Assembly: GCF_000688415.1 (NCBI RefSeq)
Contig: NZ_JIAH01000012.1
Coordinates: 1-64,000 of the forward strand
Direction: 5' to 3'
DNA length: 64,000 bases
Source of the DNA: Corynebacterium pseudodiphtheriticum DSM 44287
GTDB lineage: Bacteria; Actinomycetota; Actinomycetes; Mycobacteriales; Mycobacteriaceae
Part shown: piece by piece, positions 1-8,252 of the stretch
How positions within the stretch are numbered: position 1 is the first letter of the stretch
Layout: every line of letters begins with the position of its first letter
The notes under the pieces: generated by a model
What the model was told of the DNA's origin: nothing
What the model saw: the letters and a program-made list of their open reading frames with translations, nothing else
Databases searched by the model: none
Made by a program: the position numbers and the translations under genes

Positions 1-1
1 C

Positions 2-223
2 CTACGGCGAGACAAAGTCGACAACGACGGAAAAGTAACCCTTCGCTGGGCCGGCAACATGCGCAAACTCTACGTCGGAAGAAAACACCGCACCAAAGAA
101 ATCATGCTCATCTGCATCAACAACGACATCACCGCCATTAACCCCCACACAGGCGAAATCTGGGGCCGATACCACTTAGACAAAACCAAAAAATACCACC
201 GCAACCAACTCGGTGAAATCTAG
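2..223 (+). CDS. IS481-type transposase, C-terminal part (cut by window edge)
   Basis: The frame is open from the window edge to a TAG and gives about 73 residues. They contain DKVDNDGKVTLRWAG and VGRKH and end in a HTGEI...YHRNQ pattern. This is the C-terminal tail typical of actinobacterial IS481/integrase-core transposases, which follows the DDE domain. The catalytic domain lies outside the window, so intactness cannot be judged. No terminal inverted repeat is recognisable in the 70 bases between the stop and the tRNA-Arg terminator. Family assignment is by motif memory. Confidence 0.6.
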   Translation, partial: LRRDKVDNDGKVTLRWAGNMRKLYVGRKHRTKEIMLICINNDITAINPHTGEIWGRYHLDKTKKYHRNQLGEI

Positions 224-240
224 AAAACGAACCCCCAAAA

Positions 241-284
241 CGAAGAAAATCTCGAGACACCGAAATAGGAACGATGTCTCGAGA
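241..284 (-). terminator. Terminator of tRNA-Arg
   Basis: A perfect 10-bp inverted repeat TCTCGAGACA / TGTCTCGAGA lies at 250-259 and 275-284. On the minus strand it is followed by TTTTCTTCG, as in an intrinsic terminator. It sits 12 nt past the 3' end of tRNA-Arg. Confidence 0.8.
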
Positions 285-295
285 CTTCACAAGTG

Positions 296-368
296 TGCGC
301 CCGGAGGGATTCGAACCCCCAACCTTCTGATCCGTAGTCAGATGCTCTATCCGTTGAGCTACGGGCGC
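296..368 (-). tRNA. tRNA-Arg (ACG)
   Basis: The minus strand folds as a cloverleaf. The 7-bp acceptor stem is GCGCCCG (368-362) with CGGGCGC (303-297). The anticodon stem is CTGA/TCAG with loop CTACGGA, giving anticodon ACG. A normal T arm with GGTTCGAAT-type loop and discriminator A (296) follow. No CCA is encoded. A terminator follows. Confidence 0.93.
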
Positions 369-493
369 TTCCCGCTACACTTTGAGAAAATCTTTCGATC
401 ACTCTCCTGTGCAACGAGAATATACTCTACTAACCATTCCAGCTTTTACCAAATCGCCAGCATAAAGGCCCAAAACGAACAATTACTGCACAG

Positions 494-512
494 CTAAAGC
501 CCGGTTACGGGC
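494..512 (-). terminator. Weak terminator after the dicarboxylate symporter
   Basis: The stem GCCCG/CGGGC (499-503, 508-512) with loop TAAC is followed on the minus strand by TTTAGC. It lies 14 nt beyond the symporter stop codon. The T-run is short. Confidence 0.45.
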
Positions 513-525
513 AACTACCATGCAA

Positions 526-2109
526 CTACAGCACGATATCGAAAACTGGGATGGCAACGAAGTAGACCACCAGCGTCGTCAAGATCACGGCCACGACGTT
601 CAGCCACACGCCACCCTTGATCATGTCGCCGATGCGCACGTAGCCAGAACCGAAAGCAATCGCGTTTGGCGGGGTGGCCACCGGCAGCATGAACGCACAA
701 GTTGCCGCCAGCGCAACCGGGATGGCCAGCACCAACACGTTGTGCTCGGCATTTGCAGTCAGGCCAATGCCGACGGCAACACCACCCATGATCGGCAGGA
801 ACGTCGCCGCGGTTGCCGTGTTAGAAGTAAATTCCGTCAAGATCAGCACCAGACCAGCGACGGCGAAAATCAGCAGGAACAGCGGCAACGAGCCCAGCCC
901 TTTGGCGATCTCACCGATCCACAGCGACAGCCCCGTCTTCGTAAACATGGACGACAACGCCAGACCACCACCGAACAGCAGCAGCACATCCCACGGCAGC
1001 TCGTTCGCGGTTTTCCAATCCATCAGGCGCGTGCCCTTTTTATCTGCCGGGAGAGCAAACATCAGCAGGCCTGCAGCGATACCGACGATGGCGTCCTCGT
1101 AGCCGGTTTCAATTTCTAGCCACTGATCTAAAATCAGCGGCACTAGAATCCACGACACCGCAGCCAACACAAAGATGATGCTGACGCCGATCTGCGGGCC
1201 GGTCCACTTGCCCATCTCGTGCAGCTCTTTTTTAATCAGCTCACGGCCACCAGGGATTTCCGTCATCTCTGGTTTGAATACCGCCACCAGCACCGCCCAG
1301 GCGATGAACACGAAAACCACCGCGATCGGCATACCGACCATCATCCACTGTGCAAACCCGATGGTGTAGCCGTGCGCCTCGCTCATATAACCAGCCAGCA
1401 GCGCGTTCGGCGGAGTACCAATCAAGGTGCCCAACGAACCAATCGACGCCGAATACGCAATGGCCAGCATCAAGCCGGTAGCAAATTTCGCCTGCTTGCG
1501 CATGCCACCAACCACGTCTGCGGTCAGTTGCAGCACCGACATACCAATGGGCAACATGACGACGGCCGTGGCGGTATTGGACACCCACATGGACAAAAAG
1601 CCGGTAGCCAACATGAAGCCCAAAATCAGCTTCTTCGGCGAGGTGCCTACCAACAACACCACCATGAGCGCGATGCGACGGTGCACGTTCCAACGTTGCA
1701 GGCCGAGTGCGATCAAGAAGCCACCCAAGAACAGGAAGATAGTCGCCGAAGCATAAGGCGTGGCGACGTCAGAAAACTCGCCAACCTGGAACAGTGGGAA
1801 CACCACTAGCGGAACCATCGCGGTCGCGGCCAACGGAATGGCCTCTGTCATCCACCAGCTGCCCATCAGCACCGTTACCGCGGCTACCAACCGCAACGAC
1901 TGCAGATTGTAATCAACTTCCGGGTCCGCACCAGCGGATTGGCTCAGCGTTTCCACCGCATTCGACGGAAAAATCAAATACACCAGAACCGACAGCGCAA
2001 TACCAACGAGCAAGCCGGTGTACTGGCGGGTGGTTTCGCGACGCTCACGAACCTCGGAGTCCTGGCCTTCGGCCTTCGAGGTGCTCTCGTGTATGTGAGG
2101 AGTACTCAT
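526..2109 (-). CDS. Sodium:dicarboxylate symporter, DASS/SLC13 family
   Basis: This 527-residue membrane protein has a charged N-terminus of about 30 residues and then roughly 11-12 hydrophobic segments. Both family hallmarks are visible: SNTATAVVMLPIG near residue 177 and SNTATAATFLP near residue 420. The Ser-Asn-Thr motifs form the Na+/dicarboxylate sites in VcINDY-type proteins. Family members import succinate, fumarate or malate with sodium. The neighbouring mgtE matches my memory of the C. glutamicum dccT locus, so a DccT/SdcS orthologue is likely but not proven. The ATG at 2109 has no clear Shine-Dalgarno sequence. Confidence 0.88.
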   Translation of the reverse strand: MSTPHIHESTSKAEGQDSEVRERRETTRQYTGLLVGIALSVLVYLIFPSNAVETLSQSAGADPEVDYNLQSLRLVAAVTVLMGSWWMTEAIPLAATAMVPLVVFPLFQVGEFSDVATPYASATIFLFLGGFLIALGLQRWNVHRRIALMVVLLVGTSPKKLILGFMLATGFLSMWVSNTATAVVMLPIGMSVLQLTADVVGGMRKQAKFATGLMLAIAYSASIGSLGTLIGTPPNALLAGYMSEAHGYTIGFAQWMMVGMPIAVVFVFIAWAVLVAVFKPEMTEIPGGRELIKKELHEMGKWTGPQIGVSIIFVLAAVSWILVPLILDQWLEIETGYEDAIVGIAAGLLMFALPADKKGTRLMDWKTANELPWDVLLLFGGGLALSSMFTKTGLSLWIGEIAKGLGSLPLFLLIFAVAGLVLILTEFTSNTATAATFLPIMGGVAVGIGLTANAEHNVLVLAIPVALAATCAFMLPVATPPNAIAFGSGYVRIGDMIKGGVWLNVVAVILTTLVVYFVAIPVFDIVL

Positions 2110-2148
2110 ACGAGTCCATTTCTTGATCTATGACATACGGGCTAGGGT

Positions 2149-2183
2149 GCCTAAATCCTAACCCATGAGCAACGCCTAAATCC
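2149..2183. repeat. Direct repeat across the mgtE stop codon
   Basis: GCCTAAATCC occurs at 2149-2158 and again at 2174-2183. The second copy contains the mgtE stop codon (2176-2178, minus strand). Confidence 0.7.
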
Positions 2184-3540
2184 CCAAAATGGTTTTCGCA
2201 ATCAAGAAATAGATAATCAGGCCCGTCGCATCGCAGAACGTCGAAATGAACGGGTTAGAAAATACCGCAGGGTCCGCGCCGACGGTCTTGGCGACGATCG
2301 GCATCGCGCCACCGACGGTTGCAGACATCGCGCACACACTCAACAGCGTCAGGCCGATCACGAATCCAATATCCGAGCCATAGACCAGCGTCGCCAAGAC
2401 CAACCCCAGCGTGCCCAAGGTGATGCCAAGCATCAGGCCCACACGCAGCTCACGCCACATAACCTGGGCGATATCGCGTTTTCGCACATCGCCCAGCGCC
2501 AACGCGCGGGTGACCGTCGTCGCAGCCTGGTTACCCGTGTTACCGCCGGTACCGGTCAGCAGCGGAATAAACAGCGACAGCACCACGGCTTTTTCCAACG
2601 TGCCTTCAAAAGCATCCAATACCTGCACTGTCAGCAGTGCAGACACAGCCAGCACCAGCAGCCAGACGATACGCGAACGCATGATCTTCACCAGTGGCGT
2701 CGACATGTACGGCTGCTGCAGTGGCTCAGCACCACCGGCACGGGCGGAGTCCTCGCTGTCTTCTTCCTCCACGATGTCCTGCGCATCGTCGAAGGTCAGA
2801 ATGCCCACCAGGCGGTCAGTGTGATCGACAATCGGCATCGCCAGCAAGTCCAATGGCAAGAACCAACGCGCGGTTTCCTCGGCGTCGTCGTTCGCATGGG
2901 CAAAAATCGGATCCGCCATCACAGACTTCACCTTGCGATCCCCATGCGCCAAGAACAGCTCACGCAAGGAAGTCACGCCCACCAGGCGGCGATCCCGGCG
3001 CGTCACCGGAATGGAATACAGCGTTTCCAGGTCATCAGCCTCTTTGCGCAGCAGCGTCATGGCCTCATTTACCGTCATATCCTCATGGATTTCCGGCACC
3101 TCTGGCGACATGCGGCGGCCAATCGATCCCTTGGGGTAGCCCAAGATGACGCCGGTGACATCGCGTTCGGTTTTATCCAGGTTCTTCAGCAGCCGGTCGG
3201 CGATTTCCGCTGGCAGCTCGTCGATCAGCGAAACCCTGTCATCCGGGTCCAGCTCATCGAAGAAGGAATAGACGTCTTTATTGCCCAGCGCGCCAATCAC
3301 GTCGGCCTGATGAGCAGCGTCCAAAGCATCGAAAACCGCGATGGAACGATCCCGCGATAGCAGACGCAGCACTACCGCCGCACGGGTGGCGTTCGAGCGT
3401 TCTACCAGCGCAACAATGTCTTTGATCTGAGGTTCGTCCAGCAGCTTGCGTAATCGCAGCGCCTCCCGCGGAGGTACGTCGTCATGACTCCTCAGCAGAC
3501 CTTCTAGTTCGTCAATTGCTTCTACTGCTGCATCGTGCAT
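2176..3540 (-). CDS. mgtE: Magnesium transporter MgtE
   Basis: The 454-residue protein has full MgtE architecture. An N-terminal superhelical domain (about 10-130) includes ALGNKDVYSFFDELDPDDR and LIDELP. Paired CBS domains (about 135-265) include DLETLYSIPVTRRDRRLVG and FDDAQDIVEEED. Five C-terminal membrane segments (about 285-450) follow, with GTGGNTGNQAATT, which lines the Mg2+ pore. The cytoplasmic part senses Mg2+ and gates the channel in characterised homologues. A strong GGGAGGTG ribosome site sets the ATG at 3540. Confidence 0.95.
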   Translation of the reverse strand: MHDAAVEAIDELEGLLRSHDDVPPREALRLRKLLDEPQIKDIVALVERSNATRAAVVLRLLSRDRSIAVFDALDAAHQADVIGALGNKDVYSFFDELDPDDRVSLIDELPAEIADRLLKNLDKTERDVTGVILGYPKGSIGRRMSPEVPEIHEDMTVNEAMTLLRKEADDLETLYSIPVTRRDRRLVGVTSLRELFLAHGDRKVKSVMADPIFAHANDDAEETARWFLPLDLLAMPIVDHTDRLVGILTFDDAQDIVEEEDSEDSARAGGAEPLQQPYMSTPLVKIMRSRIVWLLVLAVSALLTVQVLDAFEGTLEKAVVLSLFIPLLTGTGGNTGNQAATTVTRALALGDVRKRDIAQVMWRELRVGLMLGITLGTLGLVLATLVYGSDIGFVIGLTLLSVCAMSATVGGAMPIVAKTVGADPAVFSNPFISTFCDATGLIIYFLIAKTILGI

Positions 3541-3686
3541 AACGCACCTCCCTTACAGGATTATTGAGCGCCTCTATAGGCCGGACTAAACCCCTGGGCA
3601 TGCGGTATACCCAGTAAGCTCCGGCTAGAATATACCGGTTGGGCGGTTATCAAAAATCCTGCCGGGGTGCTGGTACAACGCTACCG

Positions 3687-4427
3687 CTAGCCCGCCACAG
3701 CTTTTACTGCGGTTTCAAAATTCACCAGTCCCTGTGCCGGGCTGGCAAAACCCACCATGGTCACGCTCATACGGTCATCGCCCGTCGCGATCAGCATGAA
3801 TCCACATTCGTTCACGTCGGCAACCCAGACTTGCCCATTCCAGTGCGGGCACATGGGCTGGGTCCGATCACTAAGCACCAATCCGTCGGTCACCCCCGCC
3901 ATCACCTCTTCGTGCAGGGTGGCTAGGCGGCGCTTGCCGACGACATCGAGTACCTCACGCGCGGCAAACTCGTCGAGTCGCTCTTGCCCGGCGGCCCGCT
4001 GTGCATCGCCGTCTTGTAGCTCCGCCATCCGCACCAAGCTTGCGCCGCAGGGCCAGTGCAGGTGCGCGTGGTCCAAAGTCACGATTCCGAAGCGCAGAAA
4101 CGGGGTGGGTTCTTCCACCAGGTCTTGCGCCGCATACCAGCCGGCTTGCCATTCCACTTCTGCCACGGCGTGCAGGCTGGCGATAGTGATGTCGGTACTG
4201 AACTCCAAGGCCTTCTTAATGCCGTCCAGGCGCACACGCCCGTCGCCAAGACAGGCAACATCGTCGACATGGCAGGCGATCACCATCTGGCCATGGTGGT
4301 CAAAGCCGTGGGCGGCTACCGCGATAGACACGGTGGCATCTATATCCAGCGGGACCAGTGAAAGCGTGCCAGCGCCACCCAGAATGCGTCTGGTTAGGCT
4401 TTGCGCACATATTTCCGGCGTGAGCAT
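3687..4427 (-). CDS. Uncharacterised protein, possibly split-barrel/DUF2470-like
   Basis: This 246-residue soluble protein has no signal peptide or membrane segment. The layout is an N-terminal beta-rich half (VSIAVAAHGFDHHGQMVIACH), then AEVEWQAGW, FLRFGIVTLDHAHL and a short helix-rich middle. It recalls actinobacterial split-barrel proteins with a DUF2470-like tail, but no diagnostic motif is clear and I do not assign a function. The start at 4427 has a GGAGG site. The gene contains one copy of the repeated 10-mer (3933). It is codirectional with the acyltransferase-like gene upstream (30 nt apart). Confidence 0.6.
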   Translation of the reverse strand: MLTPEICAQSLTRRILGGAGTLSLVPLDIDATVSIAVAAHGFDHHGQMVIACHVDDVACLGDGRVRLDGIKKALEFSTDITIASLHAVAEVEWQAGWYAAQDLVEEPTPFLRFGIVTLDHAHLHWPCGASLVRMAELQDGDAQRAAGQERLDEFAAREVLDVVGKRRLATLHEEVMAGVTDGLVLSDRTQPMCPHWNGQVWVADVNECGFMLIATGDDRMSVTMVGFASPAQGLVNFETAVKAVAG

Positions 4428-4456
4428 ACAACCTCCATCTTTAAGGTATGGCTACC

Positions 4457-5845
4457 CTATTGCATGCTGACCTCTTTACGCAACACTGCTTTGTTAATAA
4501 GCCGCGCCACAACCCATTCCAGCGGACCACGTCGGAAAAACACCTTCCACACCGCCGCGAACACAATCAACCCCAGGGCATTCCACGCGGCGGTGGCCCA
4601 ATTATGGATCTGACCAGCGTCTTTCACATCCAGCTCATCCGGATCAAACTCGTCGTCACCCAGAACCCAGCCGTTGGACTTGCCATCCCAGAATTCCGCG
4701 GTCAGCTCGTCATATTCCTGCCAGGTATCCGCTTCTTGAATAATTTTTTGGTAACGCTGAAAGCTCGGGTCAGGTTCGTCGGGTTTGGCAGGCTTGTTAA
4801 TTTCGTCAGGTTTCTCAGGTTTGTCAGTTTCGGCTGCACTTTCGGATTCCGTACTTTCATGCATGCTGCCCTCAGCGGGCTCAACCCGCGAATACTGCAC
4901 CGGGCCAGTACCGCTGATATCGAAAGTCTTGCCCGCATCCAACGGAATGCCACCGAGCATGAAAAAGCCCGCGATAAACACGTGTGCGACGTACGTCGTC
5001 AAGGCCATCGCACCCACCGCGCGCAACGGATAGGCAAGAATATTCGCCCAGCGCACCTGGCACAACAGGCAGCACAGGCAGATCACCGCGATGGCGCAGG
5101 TGATGCTCGCCAACAGATCACCGAACAATCCCGTGTGCGGCTCGAAGCTCTGCGTCAACAGCAATTGCACAAGCGGTTCTTTATCAAACTGCGGCTCAGT
5201 GTAGTCGGCAAGCGGGTCATACGGAAAAACCGCGGCATTGTTCACACGAATAACAAACCCCACGGCCGCAAGCAGCAACGCAGGAACCACCGCAATGGCC
5301 TGGGCCTTCGTGTTGCCCACCAGGAAGCGGTGCACCAGAACGCCCACGGCACCGTAGGTCAGCCACGCCAGCACCGGGTACGGCGGCATGAACAACTCAA
5401 AACCGAATGGCACGAGATCCACCAGCACAAACCCCACCGAAGAAACCGCCGCCAGCACCGCGATTACCACGGAAATCACCCAGGTTTTACAGCGCGGCAA
5501 CCAGAACAACAGCAGGTAAATCACGGCAATGGTGCTGAGCACGATCGCGATGGTGGACTGCACCATCGACATCAACGTGCCCGCGACCAAAAGAATCACA
5601 CCCCGCACCAGCGTCGCCAGGCGCGTGCGCACAGGGTCATCGGCCCCGCGCTCGTGAAAAAGGCCCAAAGAAACGCCCGCCAGCACCGCGAACAGTGCCG
5701 AGGGGTAGCCGGCAAAAGCGGTGCTCGTGTAATCCGCAACAACCCCGCCATCAAAACCGGTGGGGCCCAGATGCGCAAACACCATGCCGACGATGGCGAG
5801 GCCACGGGCTAAATCAATGCCGTCAAAGCGAAAAGCTGCTTTCAT
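4457..5845 (-). CDS. Membrane protein, DUF1624/heparan-acetyltransferase-like
   Basis: The 462-residue polytopic protein begins with FDGIDLARGLAIVGMVFAHL, the N-terminal hallmark shared by DUF1624/HGSNAT-like and DUF418 membrane acyltransferases. About ten hydrophobic segments follow. A soluble insertion of about 80 residues (roughly 325-405), rich in Glu, Lys and Pro with KPEKPDEINKPAKPDEP repeats, precedes the last membrane helix. The substrate is unknown; relatives acetylate sugars or sit in envelope loci. It starts at an ATG with TATGCT 6 nt upstream and no Shine-Dalgarno sequence. Confidence 0.75.
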   Translation of the reverse strand: MKAAFRFDGIDLARGLAIVGMVFAHLGPTGFDGGVVADYTSTAFAGYPSALFAVLAGVSLGLFHERGADDPVRTRLATLVRGVILLVAGTLMSMVQSTIAIVLSTIAVIYLLLFWLPRCKTWVISVVIAVLAAVSSVGFVLVDLVPFGFELFMPPYPVLAWLTYGAVGVLVHRFLVGNTKAQAIAVVPALLLAAVGFVIRVNNAAVFPYDPLADYTEPQFDKEPLVQLLLTQSFEPHTGLFGDLLASITCAIAVICLCCLLCQVRWANILAYPLRAVGAMALTTYVAHVFIAGFFMLGGIPLDAGKTFDISGTGPVQYSRVEPAEGSMHESTESESAAETDKPEKPDEINKPAKPDEPDPSFQRYQKIIQEADTWQEYDELTAEFWDGKSNGWVLGDDEFDPDELDVKDAGQIHNWATAAWNALGLIVFAAVWKVFFRRGPLEWVVARLINKAVLRKEVSMQ

Positions 5846-5851
5846 GCGCTA

Positions 5852-5857
5852 AGCATA
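5852..5857 (-). promoter_or_regulatory. -10 box, leaderless start of the DUF1624 gene
   Basis: TATGCT on the minus strand ends 6 nt before the ATG at 5845. There is no Shine-Dalgarno sequence, so the transcript probably begins at the start codon. Confidence 0.5.
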
Positions 5858-5899
5858 GATCAGGCCAGCGTGAGCCATGCAACCGAAAATTACGCGATG

Positions 5900-5933
5900 C
5901 CAAAAGCCCCGGTAAGAAAAATCCTACCGGGGC
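5900..5933 (-). terminator. Terminator of tRNA-Ser(GCT)
   Basis: The perfect 9-bp stem GCCCCGGTA/TACCGGGGC (5906-5914, 5925-5933) is followed on the minus strand by TTTTGG. It lies 7 nt after the tRNA. Confidence 0.85.
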
Positions 5934-5940
5934 CAAGCTG

Positions 5941-6029
5941 CGGAGATGAGAGGATTCGAACCTCCGGCCCGCTGTTAAGCAGGCAACTCATTAGCAGTGA
6001 GTCCCATTCGGCCACTCTGGCACATCTCC
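5941..6029 (-). tRNA. tRNA-Ser (GCT)
   Basis: Acceptor GGAGATG (6029-6023) pairs with CATCTCC (5948-5942), with discriminator G at 5941. The anticodon stem ACTCA/TGAGT encloses CTGCTAA, giving anticodon GCT. The long variable arm expected of serine tRNAs is present. No CCA is encoded. Confidence 0.93.
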
Positions 6030-6096
6030 AACGCGATCTAGCATAACCGTTAGCATGCCCTCGCGCAATTAATCCCGTGCGCCCGCTAGATGAGAC

Positions 6097-6102
6097 TACA
6101 CT
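6097..6102 (+). promoter_or_regulatory. -10 box of pat (leaderless)
   Basis: TACACT ends 7 nt before the ATG at 6110, and no Shine-Dalgarno sequence exists. This favours 6110 over the upstream in-frame GTG at 6077. Confidence 0.6.
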
Positions 6103-6109
6103 TACACGC

Positions 6110-7144
6110 ATGTTGCGAGAAGATCTGGAATCACTGCCCGCCTACGTCCCCGGTAAGCGCATGCCGGATGCAGTCAAGCTTTCTTCTAACGAATCTGCCC
6201 ACTCACCGCTGCCGAGCACCACCCAGGCCATCGCCGAATCCGCTGCGCAATCCCACCGTTACCCGGATATGGGAGCCGTGGAGCTGCGCAAGAAGCTCGC
6301 CGCACATCTGGGGCTTGCCGACGAAACCAGCGTCACCGTCGGCACGGGTTCTTCCGCATTGTGTCAGCAGCTAGTGACCATCACCTGCCAGCCGGGTGAT
6401 GAAGTCATCTTCCCGTGGCGCAGCTTCGAGGCCTATCCGATTTTCACGCAGGTCACCGGTGCCACTGCCGTGCCGGTCCCCTTGCGCGAGCTGCGTAATG
6501 ACCTCCCTGCCATGGCCGACGCCATCAGCGAACGCACTCGCCTGATTTTCGTGTGCAACCCGAACAATCCCACCGGCACCACCATCAGCACCGAGGAATT
6601 CCGCGAGTTCATGGACCGGGTGCCCGCCGACGTCGTCGTCGCGCTAGACGAGGCTTATGTGGAATACAACACCGCCGATAACACCCCGCTGGCCACCGAA
6701 GCCGTGCAGCAGTACCCGAACGTGATCGGCCTGCGCACGTTTTCGAAGGCCTACGGGTTGGCGGGTTTGCGCGTCGGCTATGCCTTCGGCAACCCAGAAA
6801 TCATCGCTACGATGGGCAAAGTGGCAATTCCCTTCAGCGTGTCCGCAGTAGCGCAAGCTGCAGCAATAGCTTCTTTGGAGGCTGCCGACGAGCTCAACGA
6901 ACGCATCACCGAAACTAATCAGCAGCGCGACCGGCTTGCCGACGAGCTGGCGCTCACGCAATCTTTCGCTAATTTCGTGTGGGTTCCGGCCGAATCTTTA
7001 CACGACAGCCCACAAGAAGTGGCTGCACAGTTGGCTGAATCTGGGGTTCTGGTGCGTGCTTTCGACGAAGGTCTGCGCATCACCGCCACCACTGCAGAAG
7101 AGACCGACGCCTTGCTTACCGCGTGGAAGAAGGTGCGTGCATAA
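6110..7144 (+). CDS. pat: Aromatic/histidinol-phosphate-type aminotransferase (Pat)
   Basis: This 344-residue class I/II PLP aminotransferase begins MLREDLESLPAYVPGKRM, the start typical of the corynebacterial Pat branch of the HisC family. Visible landmarks are KLSSNE, VGTGSSALCQQ, FVCNPNNPTGTT, DEAYVEY and the PLP lysine in TFSKAYGLAGLRVGY (about residue 218). Pat enzymes transaminate phenylpyruvate and related aromatic keto acids. A separate histidine-operon HisC is expected elsewhere. The start is taken at 6110 because of the -10 box spacing. The stop overlaps the next start by one base (TAATG), indicating translational coupling. Confidence 0.88.
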   Translation: MLREDLESLPAYVPGKRMPDAVKLSSNESAHSPLPSTTQAIAESAAQSHRYPDMGAVELRKKLAAHLGLADETSVTVGTGSSALCQQLVTITCQPGDEVIFPWRSFEAYPIFTQVTGATAVPVPLRELRNDLPAMADAISERTRLIFVCNPNNPTGTTISTEEFREFMDRVPADVVVALDEAYVEYNTADNTPLATEAVQQYPNVIGLRTFSKAYGLAGLRVGYAFGNPEIIATMGKVAIPFSVSAVAQAAAIASLEAADELNERITETNQQRDRLADELALTQSFANFVWVPAESLHDSPQEVAAQLAESGVLVRAFDEGLRITATTAEETDALLTAWKKVRA

Positions 7145-7563
7145 TGCGTGCGCTCGCGCTGCTACTCAATATCATCACCATTGCCGCGGCCCTCGCCGTG
7201 ACTGTTTGGCTGGTACCGGGCGTGAATTACACGGGCCCGAATAAACTGCTTGTCGACGAATCCTTCGATCCTGCTATCGCGCTGGGTATCGTCGCAATCG
7301 CGTTCATGCTGGTCAACTCCACCGTCGGCCCACTTGTGCGCACAGTGGGCGCGCCGATCAATTGCCTGACGCTGGGCCTGTTTTCTTTCTTCGTGAATAT
7401 CGCGATCCTGTGGTTGGCTGGGGCGATCACCAATGCAATCAATATCTGGGGCATTACCTTTACTATTGACGGCTTTTGGTCCGCTGCCTTCGGTGCCGGA
7501 ATTTTCGCTTTCGCACGCAGCATCGTCGCGATGATCACCTCCCCGGTACGCGCCCGGGGATAA
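7144..7563 (+). CDS. Small membrane protein, phage holin 4-2 (PF04020) type
   Basis: The 139-residue protein has four hydrophobic helices and the family pattern VNSTVGPLVRTVGAPINCLTLGLFSFFVN. The PF04020 family is widespread in bacterial chromosomes, where its function is not settled; the holin label is historical. It is coupled to pat by a one-base overlap, so it is co-translated. The start is the ATG at 7144 and not the GTG at 7123. Confidence 0.8.
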   Translation: MRALALLLNIITIAAALAVTVWLVPGVNYTGPNKLLVDESFDPAIALGIVAIAFMLVNSTVGPLVRTVGAPINCLTLGLFSFFVNIAILWLAGAITNAINIWGITFTIDGFWSAAFGAGIFAFARSIVAMITSPVRARG

Positions 7564-7749
7564 AGTGACGACGCTGCGCAGATGAAACCGCTAGTCACAC
7601 CCCGTTCTGCCCTGGTAAAGCCCCTGCATCTTAGCGTTAGCACAAACAACGCAACAGGGCAATGAAGTCAAATCAGCATTAACTTCATCACAGTTTGCGG
7701 ACAATATTGACTTCACCAAGGTTTGCGGAGGACCGAAAGGAGAACATCA

Positions 7750-7971
7750 ATGTCTAACTTCACTGAGCCCAAGAGAATCATTCGATCATTCGCTGCGGTC
7801 ATCGCCGGTAGCTGGATCTACTGCCTAGTCCTAGCACCAGCTTTTTCTGCACAAAATTATGCCGATGTCGCGGCGGAAAAATCAAAAGAAATCGGTATCG
7901 GATTTACAGTCGCGGCACTGCTCGTAGGCGCAATCTGGTTCTTTATCGCCAATAAAAAATCAAGATCCTAG
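7750..7971 (+). CDS. Small two-helix membrane protein
   Basis: This 73-residue protein has two predicted membrane helices (about 12-32 and 47-66), the first starting FAAVIAGSWIYCLVL, and a basic C-terminus NKKSRS. The ATG has a good AAAGGAG ribosome site 7 nt upstream. I do not recognise the family. The leader contains an imperfect repeat, TTTGCGGA at about 7693 and again at about 7723. It stands alone between the pat unit and tRNA-Ser(TGA). Confidence 0.65.
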   Translation: MSNFTEPKRIIRSFAAVIAGSWIYCLVLAPAFSAQNYADVAAEKSKEIGIGFTVAALLVGAIWFFIANKKSRS

Positions 7972-8063
7972 CGCTCTGTCCCTTGGTGTTATGCCCGGGG
8001 ATTTTTCTTTGCCTGGAATCCAAGCCAAGTCAGGCGAATTCTTGCTCAGGGTATTGCACATAA

Positions 8064-8113
8064 AAACAATCGGTAGCACCTGAGATAGAAACAACCGGTG
8101 GCACCTAAAATAA
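8064..8113. repeat. Two-copy 25-bp imperfect tandem repeat
   Basis: Units begin AAACAATCGGTAGCACC (8064) and AAACAACCGGTGGCACC (8089). A partial third unit follows at 8112. The repeat overlaps the terminator region of tRNA-Ser(TGA). Confidence 0.75.
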
Positions 8114-8128
8114 AACAGGCGCCACCGG
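8095..8128 (-). terminator. Probable terminator of tRNA-Ser(TGA)
   Basis: An 8-bp stem CCGGTGGC/GCCACCGG (8095-8102, 8121-8128) with a long loop is followed on the minus strand by TTGTTTCT. It lies 12 nt past the tRNA. Confidence 0.55.
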
Positions 8129-8140
8129 CATTTCCACTGG

Positions 8141-8225
8141 CGGAGGCGGCGGGATTTGAACCCGCGGTGAGTTTCCCCACGCTGGTTTTCAAGACCAGTG
8201 CATTCGGCCGCTCTGCCACGCCTCC
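8141..8225 (-). tRNA. tRNA-Ser (TGA)
   Basis: Acceptor GGAGGCG (8225-8219) pairs with CGCCTCC (8148-8142), with discriminator G. The anticodon stem CTGGT/ACCAG encloses CTTGAAA, giving anticodon TGA. A serine-type long variable arm is present. No CCA is encoded. Confidence 0.93.
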
Positions 8226-8238
8226 AGCGACATTAACC

Positions 8239-8244
8239 TACCAT
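8239..8244 (+). promoter_or_regulatory. -10 box of the quinone oxidoreductase gene
   Basis: TACCAT ends 8 nt before the ATG at 8253, and no Shine-Dalgarno sequence is present. Confidence 0.45.
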
Positions 8245-8252
8245 GGAATTCT

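Noticed and set aside
213-497. Plus-strand frame of 94 codons over tRNA-Arg
   Set aside because: It runs through a well-formed tRNA and its terminator.
4448-5812. 454-codon plus-strand frame opposite the DUF1624 gene
   Set aside because: Gln/His/Arg-rich sequence typical of the complement of a membrane protein; the minus-strand gene has the recognisable motif.
7144-7563. Prophage marker because of the holin label
   Set aside because: This family is chromosomal in many bacteria, and no other phage gene is nearby.
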